Below are positions 17,435 through 26,645 of a DNA stretch of 64,000 nucleotides, piece by piece; positions within the stretch are counted from its first letter, which is position 1, and each line of letters starts with the position of its first letter. The stretch comes from Bradyrhizobium zhanjiangense (lineage in GTDB: Bacteria; Pseudomonadota; Alphaproteobacteria; Rhizobiales; Xanthobacteraceae). The notes under the pieces were generated by a model. That model was not told where the DNA came from. It did no database searches and saw only the letters and a list, made by a program, of their open reading frames with translations. The position numbers were made by a program, and so were the translations under genes. The stretch is taken from positions 4,919,001 through 4,983,000 of the forward strand of contig NZ_CP022221.1 of assembly GCF_004114935.1 (NCBI RefSeq), written 5' to 3'.

Positions 17435-18390
17435 TCCGCTAATTTGTGCCAGCAACCGGTCACGCCCTGCCTCGCCGGCAAATGTGAGATTGGTCGGGCA
17501 CCAAAAGCCGACCGACAGGAGTGTCCCTGCGGGTTTACAGCGCGGCGGCTAAGGTTGGCGCGGACCAAGTGGCGGCGGCGGGAGGCGGCTGAAGCTCCCA
17601 AGGTCGAACACCTCCAGCCGATGAGGGCTTGCGATACGGCCTCCGCGCTGACCAGCACTGCTGGCACAGGTTGGGGTGAGAGGTGCGATGTATGGTGGAC
17701 CGACTAAACGCAACGCAGCGCTATTCGGAACTCTTGACGGTATCGGAAACTGCGCCGTCTCAATGCTAGCAGTAGTCATCCCTGCGACGCACACAGCGCC
17801 ATCGAGCCGATTGACTTCGATAGGTAGCGGTAACGACAGTATCTCCAGCGGCGCGAATTTTCCTGTGAATTCAAGACCAAAAAGTTGCGGCGGGTATACC
17901 GTCGGCATTCGTCCGTCAGATCCGGAAAATTGTGCTTGCAGATCAACGACGAGCCGTCGTTCGAAATGATAGAGTGGGCGTAGTGCCACCGGCGGCTATC
18001 TCGTAGTTTAGCGTAGCTCCGGTCGCGTTCTCTTGCTTGCTGGCGCCGGTCGAGATGGTGACCTCGGCTTATCCCGATCGAGGTAGGGATAGGATTCTAT
18101 GGTGTTTTCAGTCCCGGAGTATCGCAGCGTACGCGATCGTACCGAACGGCCTTGGGGGTCTGGGATCTGAGCTTGTAAGAAGGCAGCCGTTAGCCCGAAC
18201 CTGGCGCTTCGGTCAGATCCGCATGTTTCTAGCGATGGCGAGCCTAAATCGCGATCTTCGCTTGTCGACGAGTCTGCTTCGTTTGCCGGCCTTTAGTCCG
18301 GGAATTCGCCTCGGCTTTCTATGCTGCAAGCTCATCGGCCTTCTAACTGGAGCGGGAATGACGTAGGAGAGGCGGAGATGAGGATTTGAG
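17435..18390. other. 956-bp gap without a convincing gene; holds repeat copy 1
   Basis: Short open frames here lack ribosome-binding sites and recognisable domains. The middle (about 17731-18150) is copy 1 of a repeat also found near 29.9 and 48.2 kb. The left flank (17435-17730) can be read as a 78-codon leftward frame that I do not recognise. The right flank (18151-18390) shows nothing beyond the promoter region of the IclR gene. The whole stretch looks lower in GC than the flanking genes and decayed. Confidence 0.7.
17731..18150 (+). repeat. Dispersed intergenic repeat, copy 1 (about 420 bp)
   Basis: Matches copy 3 (48199-48620) along its whole length and copy 2 (29868-30222) over most of it, all in the same orientation. 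Blocks shared with copy 3 include AATTGTGCTTGCAGATCAAC and GGCTTATCCCGATCGAGGT. All three copies share variants of ACCGTCGGNATTNGTCCGTCAG. The copies are clearly diverged, with small gaps. Read on the minus strand the central part encodes similar peptides in all copies, but with stops, so it may derive from an old coding or mobile element. No terminal inverted repeats or target duplications were found by eye. Confidence 0.75.
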
Positions 18391-19140
18391 ATGGCAAGGA
18401 AAACCCAGAAAAGGCCGCCTGCACTCAAGGGCGTGTCGTCAGCCGAACGGGCTTTGGCAGTGTTAACGGCCTTCCGTCGAGGCGACGGCGCCTTGAGCTT
18501 GGCGGAACTGGCTGAGCGCACCGGACTTGTCAAAAGCACCATTCTGCGGCTCGCTTTGTCGCTGCAACAATACCGGCTGCTCGCGCGCTTGCCTGATGGT
18601 TCTTACCGGCTCGATGCAGAGACCTTGCGGCTCGGCACGGCCTATCAGCAGGCGTTCCGTCTTTCCGACCACGTCATGCCTGTCCTCGAGCAACTCGCAG
18701 CAAAAACCGGTGAGACGACGTCCTTCTATGTTCGAAATGGCGAAGAGCGGCTCTGTCTTTTCCGGGTGGAGAGCACCAACCGTATCCGGATGACCGTGCA
18801 GCCGGGCGACACCCGTCCGATGGATAAATCGGCCATCGCGCAGACCCTTCGCCGATATGAGGCCGGAGTTCCCGGTCCGGACGACGAACTGCCGCTCTTC
18901 ACGTCCGGCGTCACCGATCCTCATGCCGCCGCGCTCGCCATGCCCGTGTTTGGCATTGGCAATTCCCTAGTCGGGGCGCTTTCGATCTCCGGACCGGTCA
19001 GTCGCCTTACGCCTGCGCGGGCGGAGCAGATGAAAGGTGCGCTGGTTGAGGCCGCGACCAAGCTCACCTTGGCGTGCGGTGGAAGCCCGGTGCCCCGCAC
19101 CGGAAAGAGCCCCCGCAATCGACCCAGTCTGAGCGCGTAA
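18391..19140 (+). CDS. IclR family transcriptional regulator
   Basis: A 249-residue IclR protein. The helix-turn-helix lies at about residues 15-75 (LSLAELAERTGLVKSTILRL), followed by an effector domain that appears somewhat shortened in the middle compared with typical IclR proteins. It stands at the head of the amidohydrolase cluster, 82 bp before the first enzyme gene. A GAAACG-T-CGTTTC palindrome directly follows its stop, and a sister site lies at 24238 in the next divergent promoter. It is therefore the likely regulator of the 19-29 kb genes. Confidence 0.88.
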   Translation: MARKTQKRPPALKGVSSAERALAVLTAFRRGDGALSLAELAERTGLVKSTILRLALSLQQYRLLARLPDGSYRLDAETLRLGTAYQQAFRLSDHVMPVLEQLAAKTGETTSFYVRNGEERLCLFRVESTNRIRMTVQPGDTRPMDKSAIAQTLRRYEAGVPGPDDELPLFTSGVTDPHAAALAMPVFGIGNSLVGALSISGPVSRLTPARAEQMKGALVEAATKLTLACGGSPVPRTGKSPRNRPSLSA

Positions 19141-19143
19141 AAC

Positions 19144-19156
19144 GAAACGTCGTTTC
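19144..19156. promoter_or_regulatory. IclR-type operator, GAAACG-N-CGTTTC, site 1
   Basis: Perfect 13-bp palindrome GAAACG-T-CGTTTC between the IclR gene stop (19140) and the amidohydrolase start (19223). The same half-sites occur as a longer perfect palindrome at 24238-24252. The pair marks both promoters of the cluster that follows the IclR gene. Binding by that regulator is inference. Confidence 0.7.
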
Positions 19157-19222
19157 ATTTTGGTTGCCGGGTGCTCGCCATCGGCTTATAAGCCTCCCAA
19201 TAACAACCGATGGGAGGACGAA

Positions 19223-20176
19223 GTGGTGGCAGCAACGCTCACGCGCAGGACGGTCCTTGCCGGACTGGGCGCATCATTCGTTCCCCACGTCGTGCGGGCG
19301 CAGGCAGAGGGAGTGCGCTGGTCGAGCGGCATCACGAAGCCGCTCTTCGTGCCGCCTGTCGGCAGCGCCGATTGCCATTTCCATACCTATGACAAGTCCT
19401 ATCCGATCGCGAAGGGCGCGACCTTGCTGCCCGACGACGCATCGCCGGATGATTATCGCGCGTTGCAACATCGGATCGGCACGACGCGAGGTGTGATCAT
19501 CCAGCCTTCGACCTATGGCACCGACAACCGGTTGCAGATCGCGTCACGACAGGCCCTGGGCGCCGAGAATTTTCGCGTGATCGCAGTGGTCGCCGAGGAC
19601 GTATCGGATGCCGAGCTGCGACGGCTCGACGAACAGGGTGTCCGCGGCGTCCGCTTCAATCTCGGCTTTCCCGGCGTGCTCTCCGTGAGCTCCCTTCCGT
19701 TGCTCGCGCCGCGGCTCGCCGATATCGGCTGGCACTGCCAGATCAACATGCGGCCCAAGCAGATTGAGGACAACGCCGACCTGCTGGCGTCGCTGCCGGG
19801 GCGGCTCGTGTTCGATCATTTGGCGCAGGTGCCACAGCCGGCAGGCATCGAGAGCGCCTCTTACAAGATCATTCGCGGCTTGCTCGATCGCGGCAGGACG
19901 TGGGTGAAGCTGTCGGGCCCCTATGTCTCGAGCAAGCAGGGCGCGCCTGACTACGCCGACGCTGGCGTTGTTGCGGCAGCCTATGTCAAGGCAGCGCCCG
20001 AGCGGCTGGTCTGGGGCAGTGACTGGCCGCATCCGTCCGAGGCCAAGGAGCACAAGCCTGACGATGCGCGCCTGTTCGATCTGTTCGCGCAATGCGCTGG
20101 TGACGACGTTGCATTCAAGCGCATCCTGGTCGACAACCCTGCCGAACTCTACGCCTTTCCCAAGGTTACGCCATGA
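19223..20176 (+). CDS. Amidohydrolase, 2-pyrone-4,6-dicarboxylate lactonase-like, with twin-arginine signal
   Basis: A 317-residue amidohydrolase_2 protein. After a TAT-like signal (LTRRTVLAGLGASFVPHVVRAQA) comes the metal motif His-x-His in SADCHFHTYD, then QPSTYGTDNR, LVFDHLAQVPQP and the C-terminal Asp in WGSDWPHP, all typical of LigI-like lactonases and sugar-lactone hydrolases. The GTG at 19223 was chosen for GGGAGG 5 nt upstream; the open frame extends further without a site. LigI itself is cytoplasmic, so a probable export signal is unusual. It overlaps the SMP-30 gene by 4 nt. A paralogue lies at 27965. Confidence 0.85.
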   Translation: MVAATLTRRTVLAGLGASFVPHVVRAQAEGVRWSSGITKPLFVPPVGSADCHFHTYDKSYPIAKGATLLPDDASPDDYRALQHRIGTTRGVIIQPSTYGTDNRLQIASRQALGAENFRVIAVVAEDVSDAELRRLDEQGVRGVRFNLGFPGVLSVSSLPLLAPRLADIGWHCQINMRPKQIEDNADLLASLPGRLVFDHLAQVPQPAGIESASYKIIRGLLDRGRTWVKLSGPYVSSKQGAPDYADAGVVAAAYVKAAPERLVWGSDWPHPSEAKEHKPDDARLFDLFAQCAGDDVAFKRILVDNPAELYAFPKVTP

Positions 20177-21096
20177 CGTTCTTCAGCCCGCCGCGCCGGC
20201 TCGAAACCAGTATCTTCACGCGCCTGCCAGATCAGTTCCGAAAGCCGCGGCGAACGACCTGGGCAAATGCCAACCAGGGCGGACGCGAGATCGACTCCTT
20301 CCTCGAAGGACCGTCCTTCGATCGGCAAGGCCGGCTCTACATCACCGACATTCCCTATGGGCGTATCTTCCGTGTCAGCACGGACGGCGCGTGGGAGCTC
20401 GTATCCGAGTACGATGGTTGGCCGAACGGGTTGAAGATCCACCGTGATGGGCGCGTCTTCATCACCGACTACAAGCGCGGGATCATGCTGCTCGATCCGG
20501 CCAGCGGCAACGTCACGCCGTTCCTGGAGACGGCCGCGAGCGAAAGCTTCAAGGGCGTCAACGACCTGGTCTTCGCGCCGTCGGGCAATCTCTATTTCAC
20601 CGACCAGGGACAGACCGGCATGCACGATCCCACTGGCCGGGTCTGGAAGCTCACGCCCGACGGCCGGCTCACCTGTCTGATCAACACCATTCCGAGTCCG
20701 AACGGCATCGTGGTCGATGCCGACGAGAGTTTCTTGCTCGTCGCGGTGACGCGTGCCAACCAGATCTGGCGCGTGCCGCTGCCGGCGAGCGGGCTCACAA
20801 CCAAGGTCGGGATATTCTCGCATCTGCATGGCGGACCGGGCGGTCCTGATGGCTTGGCGCTGGACGACGGCGGCAACCTTTTGGTCTGTCACACCGGCTT
20901 CGGCTCGATATGGAGGCTGTCGCCCCTGGCCGAGCCACTCGATCGCATCGTCTCCTGCGCCGGTGTCGGCACCACCAACCTTGCCTTCGGCGGACCGGAG
21001 CGAAAGAGCCTCTTCATCACCGAAAGCCGCACCGGGACGCTGCTGCGCGCCGAGCTCGACGTGCCGGGCCTGCCGATGTTCTCGCACGCCGACTAA
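20173..21096 (+). CDS. SMP-30/gluconolactonase/LRE-like hydrolase
   Basis: A 307-residue six-bladed beta-propeller of the SMP-30 family. Typical elements are EGPSFDRQGRLYITDIPYGRI (metal Glu), PNGLKIHRDGRVFITDYKRG, the Asn of VNDLVFAPSGNLYFTDQ and the Asp of GPDGLALDDGGNL. Members hydrolyse lactones with a divalent metal. No signal peptide is seen. The ATG overlaps the upstream lactonase-like amidohydrolase stop, so two lactone-opening enzymes are co-translated. The gene ends 1 nt before the convergent dehydrogenase gene. Confidence 0.88.
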   Translation: MTFFSPPRRLETSIFTRLPDQFRKPRRTTWANANQGGREIDSFLEGPSFDRQGRLYITDIPYGRIFRVSTDGAWELVSEYDGWPNGLKIHRDGRVFITDYKRGIMLLDPASGNVTPFLETAASESFKGVNDLVFAPSGNLYFTDQGQTGMHDPTGRVWKLTPDGRLTCLINTIPSPNGIVVDADESFLLVAVTRANQIWRVPLPASGLTTKVGIFSHLHGGPGGPDGLALDDGGNLLVCHTGFGSIWRLSPLAEPLDRIVSCAGVGTTNLAFGGPERKSLFITESRTGTLLRAELDVPGLPMFSHAD

Positions 21097-21097
21097 G

Positions 21098-24000
21098 TCA
21101 GGCGGCGCGCAGGCGGGTCAGCAACGCCTCCGCTGGGTGAGGCAGGGATTGCCCATCCATGATCTTGACCTGCGATCGGCAGGAGTAGCCGATCGCGAGC
21201 AGGCGTCCGCTCGGCGCATGCTCGGTAACGTGGCGGGCCCAGCTCATTCCATAGATCCGCTCCGATGTGGCGCGATGTTCAGCCTCATGGCCATAGGTCC
21301 CGGCCATTCCGCAGCACCCCGACGGCAGCACTTGCAAACTCGCGCCCGCGGCTGCGAATGCCGCCTGCCAGTCACGGAGACTCGACAAAGCGAGCGAACG
21401 CTCCGAGCAGTGCGGCAGCAGCAGGTATTCGTCTCGGACGCCTGACGTCTTCGGGACGGCATCGCAGTGTCGCGCCAGCCATTCCTGGACCAGCAGCACA
21501 GAGGGCGGCCGGTCCGCGTCCGGCAGCATGCCGTATTCGGAGCGATAGGTCAGCGTCATCGATACATCCACGCCGACCAGCTCGACGCCGGTGGCGGCTA
21601 GTTCGCGCAGCATGGCGGCGTTGCGGGACGCGGCACGGCTGAAGGCGCCCAGGAAGCCGTGCACGTGCAGTGGCTTTCCGTTGGGGCGGAACGGCGCGAC
21701 ATACGGCTTGAAGCCGATCGTCTGCATGAGGTCGAGCACCGCGAGCACAACGCGCGGTTCATACCAGCTCGTGAAGGCGTCCTGGACCAGCACCACGCTG
21801 CGCGCGCGCTCCTCAACGGAGAGTGCCGCCAGCAACTCGGGCATGGCGATCGCAATCCCGCGCGCTGCCAATTCCCGCCGCATCGAAACCTGCGAAAATT
21901 TCGGCGTGTGCACCAGTCCGATCGCCCGCATCGCCAAACGGCCCGGCGGGCTGTCGATCATGAGGTTGTAAAGCCAGCCGATCCTGCCGAGCGCCGGCAG
22001 CATCGACTCCAGCGAACCAATCAGATGGTCGCGCAACGGCCGCAGATAGCGGCCATGGTAGACCTCGAGAAATCTGGCGCGGAAGCTTGGCACATCGACT
22101 TTGATCGGACACTGCCCGCTGCAGGATTTGCAGGCGAGGCAACCATCCATCGCCTCCTTCACCGCATGCGAGAAATCCGGCTCGCGCGCCCAGCTGTTGC
22201 GCAGCCGCGCGGGAAAATCACGCCAGCGCGCACCTTGTCGAAGCGACGCAGCTTCCCGCTCCGGGTCGACGCCGAGTGCCGCCAGCTGCCGCAGCCATTC
22301 GCGGATGAGCGAGGCGCGGCCCTTTGGCGAATGGAGACGATCGCGCGTCGCCTTGTAGGAGGGGCACATCGCTTCATCAAAATCCCAGGAGAAGCATGCG
22401 CCATTGCCGTTGCAGTGGAGGGCCTCGTCATACGCGCTGCGAACGGAAGCGGGGATCGTTCGATCAAGCTGGCCGCGTGTGGTAAGCGCGCCGATCGCAA
22501 GCAACTGCCCGCCGTCGGGCGCGGCGATCTTCCCCGGATTGAGCCGATTTCGCGGATCGAATGCAGCCTTGATCGATTGCAGGACCGGATAGAGCGGCCC
22601 GAAGAAGCGCGGCGAAAATTCCGAGCGCACGCCCTTGCCATGCTCGCCCCACAGCAGCCCGCCATATTTCCTGGTGATCTCAACGACCTCTTCGGTGATC
22701 TCCCGGATCAGCCGCTCCTGCGCCGGATCCTTCATGTCGATGGCCGGGCGGACATGCAGCACGCCGGCATCGACATGGCCGAACATGCCGTAAGTCAGCT
22801 TACGGGCGTCGAGCAGCGCACGGAACTCGGCGATGTAATCGGCCAGGTGCTCCGGCGGCACGGCGGTATCTTCCACGAAGGGGATCGGCCGCTTGTCGCC
22901 CTGCATGTTGCCGAGCAGGCCGACCGATTTCTTCCGCATCGTCCAGATCGCGTTGACCTCCGCCTCGCCACGCGCCACTGTGAAGCCGCGGCGGCCGCGT
23001 GTCGCTTCCGCCGAGGCGAGTACCTCGGCCATGCGGCTGACCGGCTCCTCGATCTCCAGCTCCGTGTCGCCGACGAACTCGACGAGGTTCACGCCCATCG
23101 CGCGCTGTCCGTCATCTTCGGGGAAGTAATCCCGGACGGCGTCCCAGACCACGTCGTCTTGTGCGAGGCCAAGCACTCGGGAATCGACGGTCTCGATCGA
23201 TGCCGCACCGAACCGGATCAGCTCCTGGGCATCGCGCAAGGCGGCATCGAAGCTGCCATAGCGCACATTGACCAGCGCGCTATGCTTCGGGATCGGCACG
23301 ACGTTCAACTTGGCTTCGGCGATCAGCGCCAGCGTGCCTTCGCTGCCGCACAGTATCGAGTTCAGGTTGAAGCGGCCGCGATCATCGCGGATGTGAGCGA
23401 GGTCGTAGCCGGTCAGGCAGCGGTTCAGCTTCGGGAAATGCGCGGCAATCAGGTCCGCCTGCTCGCGCTGGATCGCATCGACCAGCCTGTGAACGGCGCC
23501 GACGAGGTCGGTTCGACGCTGGACTTGCTGCAGCTCGTCGTTCTCGAGCGGCCTCGACGTCCACACCGTGCCGTCCAGCAACACGGTCGTCAGTTCCAGC
23601 ACATGGTCGCGCGTCTTGCCGTAAAGGCAGGAGCCCTGGCCGCTGGCGTCGGTGCTGATCATGCCGCCGATCGTGGCGCGGTTGGAGGTGGAGAGCTCCG
23701 GCGGGAAGAACAGGCCGTGCTCGGCCAGCGCAGCATTGAGCTGGTCCTTCACCACGCCGGCCTGCACCCGCACCCAGCGCTCGGACGGGATCTCCAGGAT
23801 TCGATTCATGTGGCGCGAGACGTCGACCACGAGACCTTCCGTCAGCGACTGGCCGTTGGTGCCGGTGCCGCCACCGCGAGGCGCGAACACGATGCCCTCA
23901 AAGCGGGGCTCGGATGCGACACGCGCGAGGCGCACCAGGTCGTCGGTGCTGCGCGGAAACACCACGAGCTGGGGCAGCAGCTGATAGATCGAGTTGTCAG

Positions 24001-24127
24001 TTGCCGAGACGATCCGGTCGGCATAGGCCGGCGCCAAATCGCCTTCGAACCCGCGCAGCCGAAGCTCTGCCGCCAGTTCGCTATGCAGCGGAGCAGGGGC
24101 CTGCATATCGGATACGCGCGGCAGCAT
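21098..24127 (-). CDS. D-2-hydroxyglutarate dehydrogenase-like FAD/Fe-S protein (YdiJ type)
   Basis: A 1009-residue protein close to the 1018 residues of E. coli YdiJ. An N-terminal FAD-binding PCMH domain (PRGGGTGTNGQSL near residue 82) and FAD-oxidase C domain are followed by two cysteine clusters, CNGNGACF...CPSYKATRDR near 571 and CLACKSCSGQCP near 661. A C-terminal CCG-containing domain has LPSGCCGMAG near 935. It would oxidise a D-2-hydroxy acid and pass electrons to the respiratory chain. The ATG at 24127 has GGGAGGA 7 nt upstream. It diverges from the MFS gene across the GAAACG palindrome at 24238. A D-2-hydroxy dicarboxylate released by ring or lactone cleavage is a plausible substrate (inference). 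Confidence 0.9.
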   Translation of the reverse strand: MLPRVSDMQAPAPLHSELAAELRLRGFEGDLAPAYADRIVSATDNSIYQLLPQLVVFPRSTDDLVRLARVASEPRFEGIVFAPRGGGTGTNGQSLTEGLVVDVSRHMNRILEIPSERWVRVQAGVVKDQLNAALAEHGLFFPPELSTSNRATIGGMISTDASGQGSCLYGKTRDHVLELTTVLLDGTVWTSRPLENDELQQVQRRTDLVGAVHRLVDAIQREQADLIAAHFPKLNRCLTGYDLAHIRDDRGRFNLNSILCGSEGTLALIAEAKLNVVPIPKHSALVNVRYGSFDAALRDAQELIRFGAASIETVDSRVLGLAQDDVVWDAVRDYFPEDDGQRAMGVNLVEFVGDTELEIEEPVSRMAEVLASAEATRGRRGFTVARGEAEVNAIWTMRKKSVGLLGNMQGDKRPIPFVEDTAVPPEHLADYIAEFRALLDARKLTYGMFGHVDAGVLHVRPAIDMKDPAQERLIREITEEVVEITRKYGGLLWGEHGKGVRSEFSPRFFGPLYPVLQSIKAAFDPRNRLNPGKIAAPDGGQLLAIGALTTRGQLDRTIPASVRSAYDEALHCNGNGACFSWDFDEAMCPSYKATRDRLHSPKGRASLIREWLRQLAALGVDPEREAASLRQGARWRDFPARLRNSWAREPDFSHAVKEAMDGCLACKSCSGQCPIKVDVPSFRARFLEVYHGRYLRPLRDHLIGSLESMLPALGRIGWLYNLMIDSPPGRLAMRAIGLVHTPKFSQVSMRRELAARGIAIAMPELLAALSVEERARSVVLVQDAFTSWYEPRVVLAVLDLMQTIGFKPYVAPFRPNGKPLHVHGFLGAFSRAASRNAAMLRELAATGVELVGVDVSMTLTYRSEYGMLPDADRPPSVLLVQEWLARHCDAVPKTSGVRDEYLLLPHCSERSLALSSLRDWQAAFAAAGASLQVLPSGCCGMAGTYGHEAEHRATSERIYGMSWARHVTEHAPSGRLLAIGYSCRSQVKIMDGQSLPHPAEALLTRLRAA

Positions 24128-24237
24128 CGAGTTCCTCCCGGCTTGCGGTCGCCGCAACTGACGGCCCGCACTCCATTTTTTCATGGGAGCGCTTCTGATC
24201 GGACGACGCAAGCGCCCCGCTGGTCTGTTCTTGAAAA

Positions 24238-24252
24238 TGAAACGACGTTTCA
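24238..24252. promoter_or_regulatory. IclR-type operator, GAAACG-N-CGTTTC, site 2
   Basis: Perfect 15-bp palindrome TGAAACG-A-CGTTTCA in the 200-bp divergent region between the dehydrogenase gene (start 24127) and the MFS gene (start 24328). A shorter palindrome AACG-A-CGTT follows at 24264-24272, centred 23 bp away, and could be a weaker second site. The same core occurs at 19144-19156 next to the IclR gene. Confidence 0.75.
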
Positions 24253-24327
24253 AAACGAATTGCAACGACGTTCTATTTTTGTTAGGGGGCGTCATGGCCG
24301 GGGAAACACCGGCCCTGGAGGGAACCC

Positions 24328-25692
24328 ATGGCCAGTGTCACCGCCGCGTCAGCCGGCGCGGGCTTCGCGCCCGAGCAGGACAGGATCCTCAGCAAAGTGC
24401 TGTGGCGGATCGTGCCGTTCCTGCTGCTCTGCTACATCGTCGCCTATCTCGACCGCGTCAACGTCGGCATCGCCAGCCTGACGATGAACCACGACATCGG
24501 CATCTCGCCGTCCGAATTCGGCTGGAGCGCCGGACTGTTCTTCTTCGGCTATTTCTTGGCGGAGGTGCCGAGCAATCTCGCCTTGCAGGCGATCGGCGCC
24601 CGCAAATGGATCGCCCGCATCCTGATCACTTGGGGATTGATCTCGGCCGCCACGGCCTTCGTGGTCGGTCCCGTGAGTTTTGGCGTGATGCGTTTCCTGC
24701 TCGGGCTTGGTGAGGCCGGCTTCACGCCTGGCGTGTTCCTCTACTTCACCTACTGGTTCCCGGCGCGGATCCGCGGCACGGCGACGGCTGCGTTCCTGCT
24801 TGGCATCCCGATTGCCAACATTGTCGGCGCGCCGATCTCGAGTTCGCTGCTGACGCTCGACGGCCTCGGCGGCCTGCATGGCTGGCAGTGGCTGCTGATC
24901 CTTGAAGGCCTGCCGGCGACCCTGCTGGGCTTCGTGTGCTTCTTCACGCTCACCGACAAGCCCGAGCAGGCCAGGTGGCTGAGCCCCGACGAGCGGCGCT
25001 GGCTTGCCGAGGTGCTGGCGGCGGAGCGCGCGGCCATTGCCGCCAAGCACTCCTCTACGCTCAGGGATGCCTTCACCAATTGGCGCGTCCTTGTCTGCGC
25101 TGCCGTCAACTTCTGCGCCATCATCGGCTCCGTCGGCCTTGGTCTGTGGATGCCGCAGATCATCAAGGGCCTCGGCTTTGGCGTCGTCGCCGTCGGCTTC
25201 ATCGCCGCCGTGCCCTACATCTGCGGCGCCGTCGCGATGATGCTGTGGGCGCGCCTGTCGGACAAGGGCGGTGAACGCAGTTGGTTCGTGGCAGCAGGGC
25301 TGCTGGTCGGCGCAGCGTCGCTGATTGTCTGCGGCTACGCGACATCGTCAGCGCTGATCTCGATCGTCGCGCTGTGCGGCGCCGTGATCGGGATCATGTG
25401 TTACCAGTCGACCTTCTGGCCGATCCCGTCGAGCTTTCTCACCGGCAGCGTTGCCGCGGGTGGCCTGGCGATGATCGTCTCGATCGGCAATCTCGGCGGC
25501 TTCGTCGGTCCCTATCTCATCGGCGTGATCCGGCAGGCCACCGACAGTTTCTCCTGGGCTCTGATCTCGGTGGCCGCATTCCTCATCCTCGCCGCCATCC
25601 TGATCCGGGTGGTCGGCATCAGCCTGCAGCGACAGGCCGGCACGGCCGACGCCCGCACCAGCCCGATCGCACCTCTCTCGAAAGGAATTTGA
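24328..25692 (+). CDS. MFS transporter, anion:cation symporter family
   Basis: A 454-residue twelve-helix permease. It carries YLDRVNVGIASLTMNHDIG near residue 40 and FLLGLGEAGFTPGVFLYFTYWFP near 130, typical of the ACS branch that includes tartrate, phthalate, hexuronate and 4-hydroxyphenylacetate permeases. The substrate is probably an organic anion. The start has GGAGGGAACCC directly before the ATG. It heads a rightward operon with a DUF1932 dehydrogenase, a second MFS permease, an amidohydrolase and an aldolase, driven from the promoter region with the palindrome at 24238. Confidence 0.9.
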   Translation: MASVTAASAGAGFAPEQDRILSKVLWRIVPFLLLCYIVAYLDRVNVGIASLTMNHDIGISPSEFGWSAGLFFFGYFLAEVPSNLALQAIGARKWIARILITWGLISAATAFVVGPVSFGVMRFLLGLGEAGFTPGVFLYFTYWFPARIRGTATAAFLLGIPIANIVGAPISSSLLTLDGLGGLHGWQWLLILEGLPATLLGFVCFFTLTDKPEQARWLSPDERRWLAEVLAAERAAIAAKHSSTLRDAFTNWRVLVCAAVNFCAIIGSVGLGLWMPQIIKGLGFGVVAVGFIAAVPYICGAVAMMLWARLSDKGGERSWFVAAGLLVGAASLIVCGYATSSALISIVALCGAVIGIMCYQSTFWPIPSSFLTGSVAAGGLAMIVSIGNLGGFVGPYLIGVIRQATDSFSWALISVAAFLILAAILIRVVGISLQRQAGTADARTSPIAPLSKGI

Positions 25693-25694
25693 AG

Positions 25695-26609
25695 ATGAGC
25701 AACAAACAGCAGTTCCGTCTCGGTCTCGTCGGTTATGGCGAGATCGGCAGCACGTTGGGCAAGGGGCTCCGCGGCGCCGGCCTGCAGCAAATCTTCTGCT
25801 ACGACAAATACGCCTTCGACGGTCCCTATGCCGATCTGATCCAGAGCCGCGCCAAGGCGGCAGGCGTCACGCTGGTCAAGTCCAATCAGGAATTGGCTGA
25901 TGCGGCCGAGCTGATCTTCAGCGTCACGCCGGGCTCTTCGTCGCTCGAGAGCGCAGCCGCGTTCGCGCCGGTGCTCGATGGCCGCCACACCTTCCTCGAC
26001 TTCGCCTCCGCCACGCCGAAGGTGAAATATGGCGTCGCCGAGCGGCTCGCCAAGACGGGCGCGACCCTCGGCGACGGTTCCATCATGGGGACCCCCAAGA
26101 ACGGCTATTCGATGCACATGCTGTCGAGCGGCGCAGCCGGACAGCGCGTCATCGATCTGCTGGTGCCCTGGGGCATGAGCATCGAATTCGCCGGCGACAA
26201 GCTTGGCACGGCGTCAGGGATCAAGATCCTTCGCTCCGTTCTGATCAAGGGGATCGAGGCCCTGATCGATGAGACGCTGCTGGCGGCGCGGTCCTATGGA
26301 CTCGATGAGACCGTGCTGGCCTCGGCGTCGAAGACGCTCACCCGTCCCTTCATGGATACCGTCGAGAGTCTGACGCCCTCCGGCGTCATCCATGCCAAGC
26401 GGCGCACCGAGGAGGTCGAGATGGCCGCCGAAGCGGTCGCGGATGCCGGGATCGACCCGCTGATGGCGCGTGCGACGGCGGCGCGGCTGCGCTGGAAGGA
26501 CAGCCTCGGCCTGAAGGACCACTTCAAGGGCGTCGTGCCCGAAAACTACAAGATCGCCATCGACGCGATCGTGGCCAAGATGCAGGCCGGGGTCAAAGCG
26601 GCCGAATAA
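25695..26609 (+). CDS. 6-phosphogluconate dehydrogenase-like NAD(P)-dependent oxidoreductase (DUF1932)
   Basis: A 304-residue beta-hydroxyacid-dehydrogenase-like protein. The N-terminal Rossmann fold reads LGLVGYGEIGSTLGKGLRGAG near residue 9. The C-terminal helical DUF1932 domain covers about 195-270, with GIKILRSVLIKGIEALIDE as its start. Functions of DUF1932 proteins are poorly known; related proteins oxidise 3-hydroxy acids. Only 2 nt separate it from the MFS stop, and AAAGGA precedes the ATG. It probably acts on the compound imported by its neighbours. Confidence 0.82.
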   Translation: MSNKQQFRLGLVGYGEIGSTLGKGLRGAGLQQIFCYDKYAFDGPYADLIQSRAKAAGVTLVKSNQELADAAELIFSVTPGSSSLESAAAFAPVLDGRHTFLDFASATPKVKYGVAERLAKTGATLGDGSIMGTPKNGYSMHMLSSGAAGQRVIDLLVPWGMSIEFAGDKLGTASGIKILRSVLIKGIEALIDETLLAARSYGLDETVLASASKTLTRPFMDTVESLTPSGVIHAKRRTEEVEMAAEAVADAGIDPLMARATAARLRWKDSLGLKDHFKGVVPENYKIAIDAIVAKMQAGVKAAE

Positions 26610-26645
26610 GGCCGGGCCAGCAAGCAACACAACAGGGAGAGAAAC

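Noticed and set aside
17431..17989. Small leftward frames (78 and 146 codons) in the gap after the second SDR gene
   Set aside because: No ribosome-binding sites or recognisable domains. The second lies largely in the dispersed repeat, whose other copies have stops in the equivalent frame.
21659..24481. A 940-codon open frame on the + strand opposite the D-2-hydroxyglutarate dehydrogenase-like gene
   Set aside because: The minus strand encodes a full-length protein with two cysteine clusters and FAD motifs. The + frame is Arg/His/Gln-rich low-complexity translation and ends inside the MFS gene.
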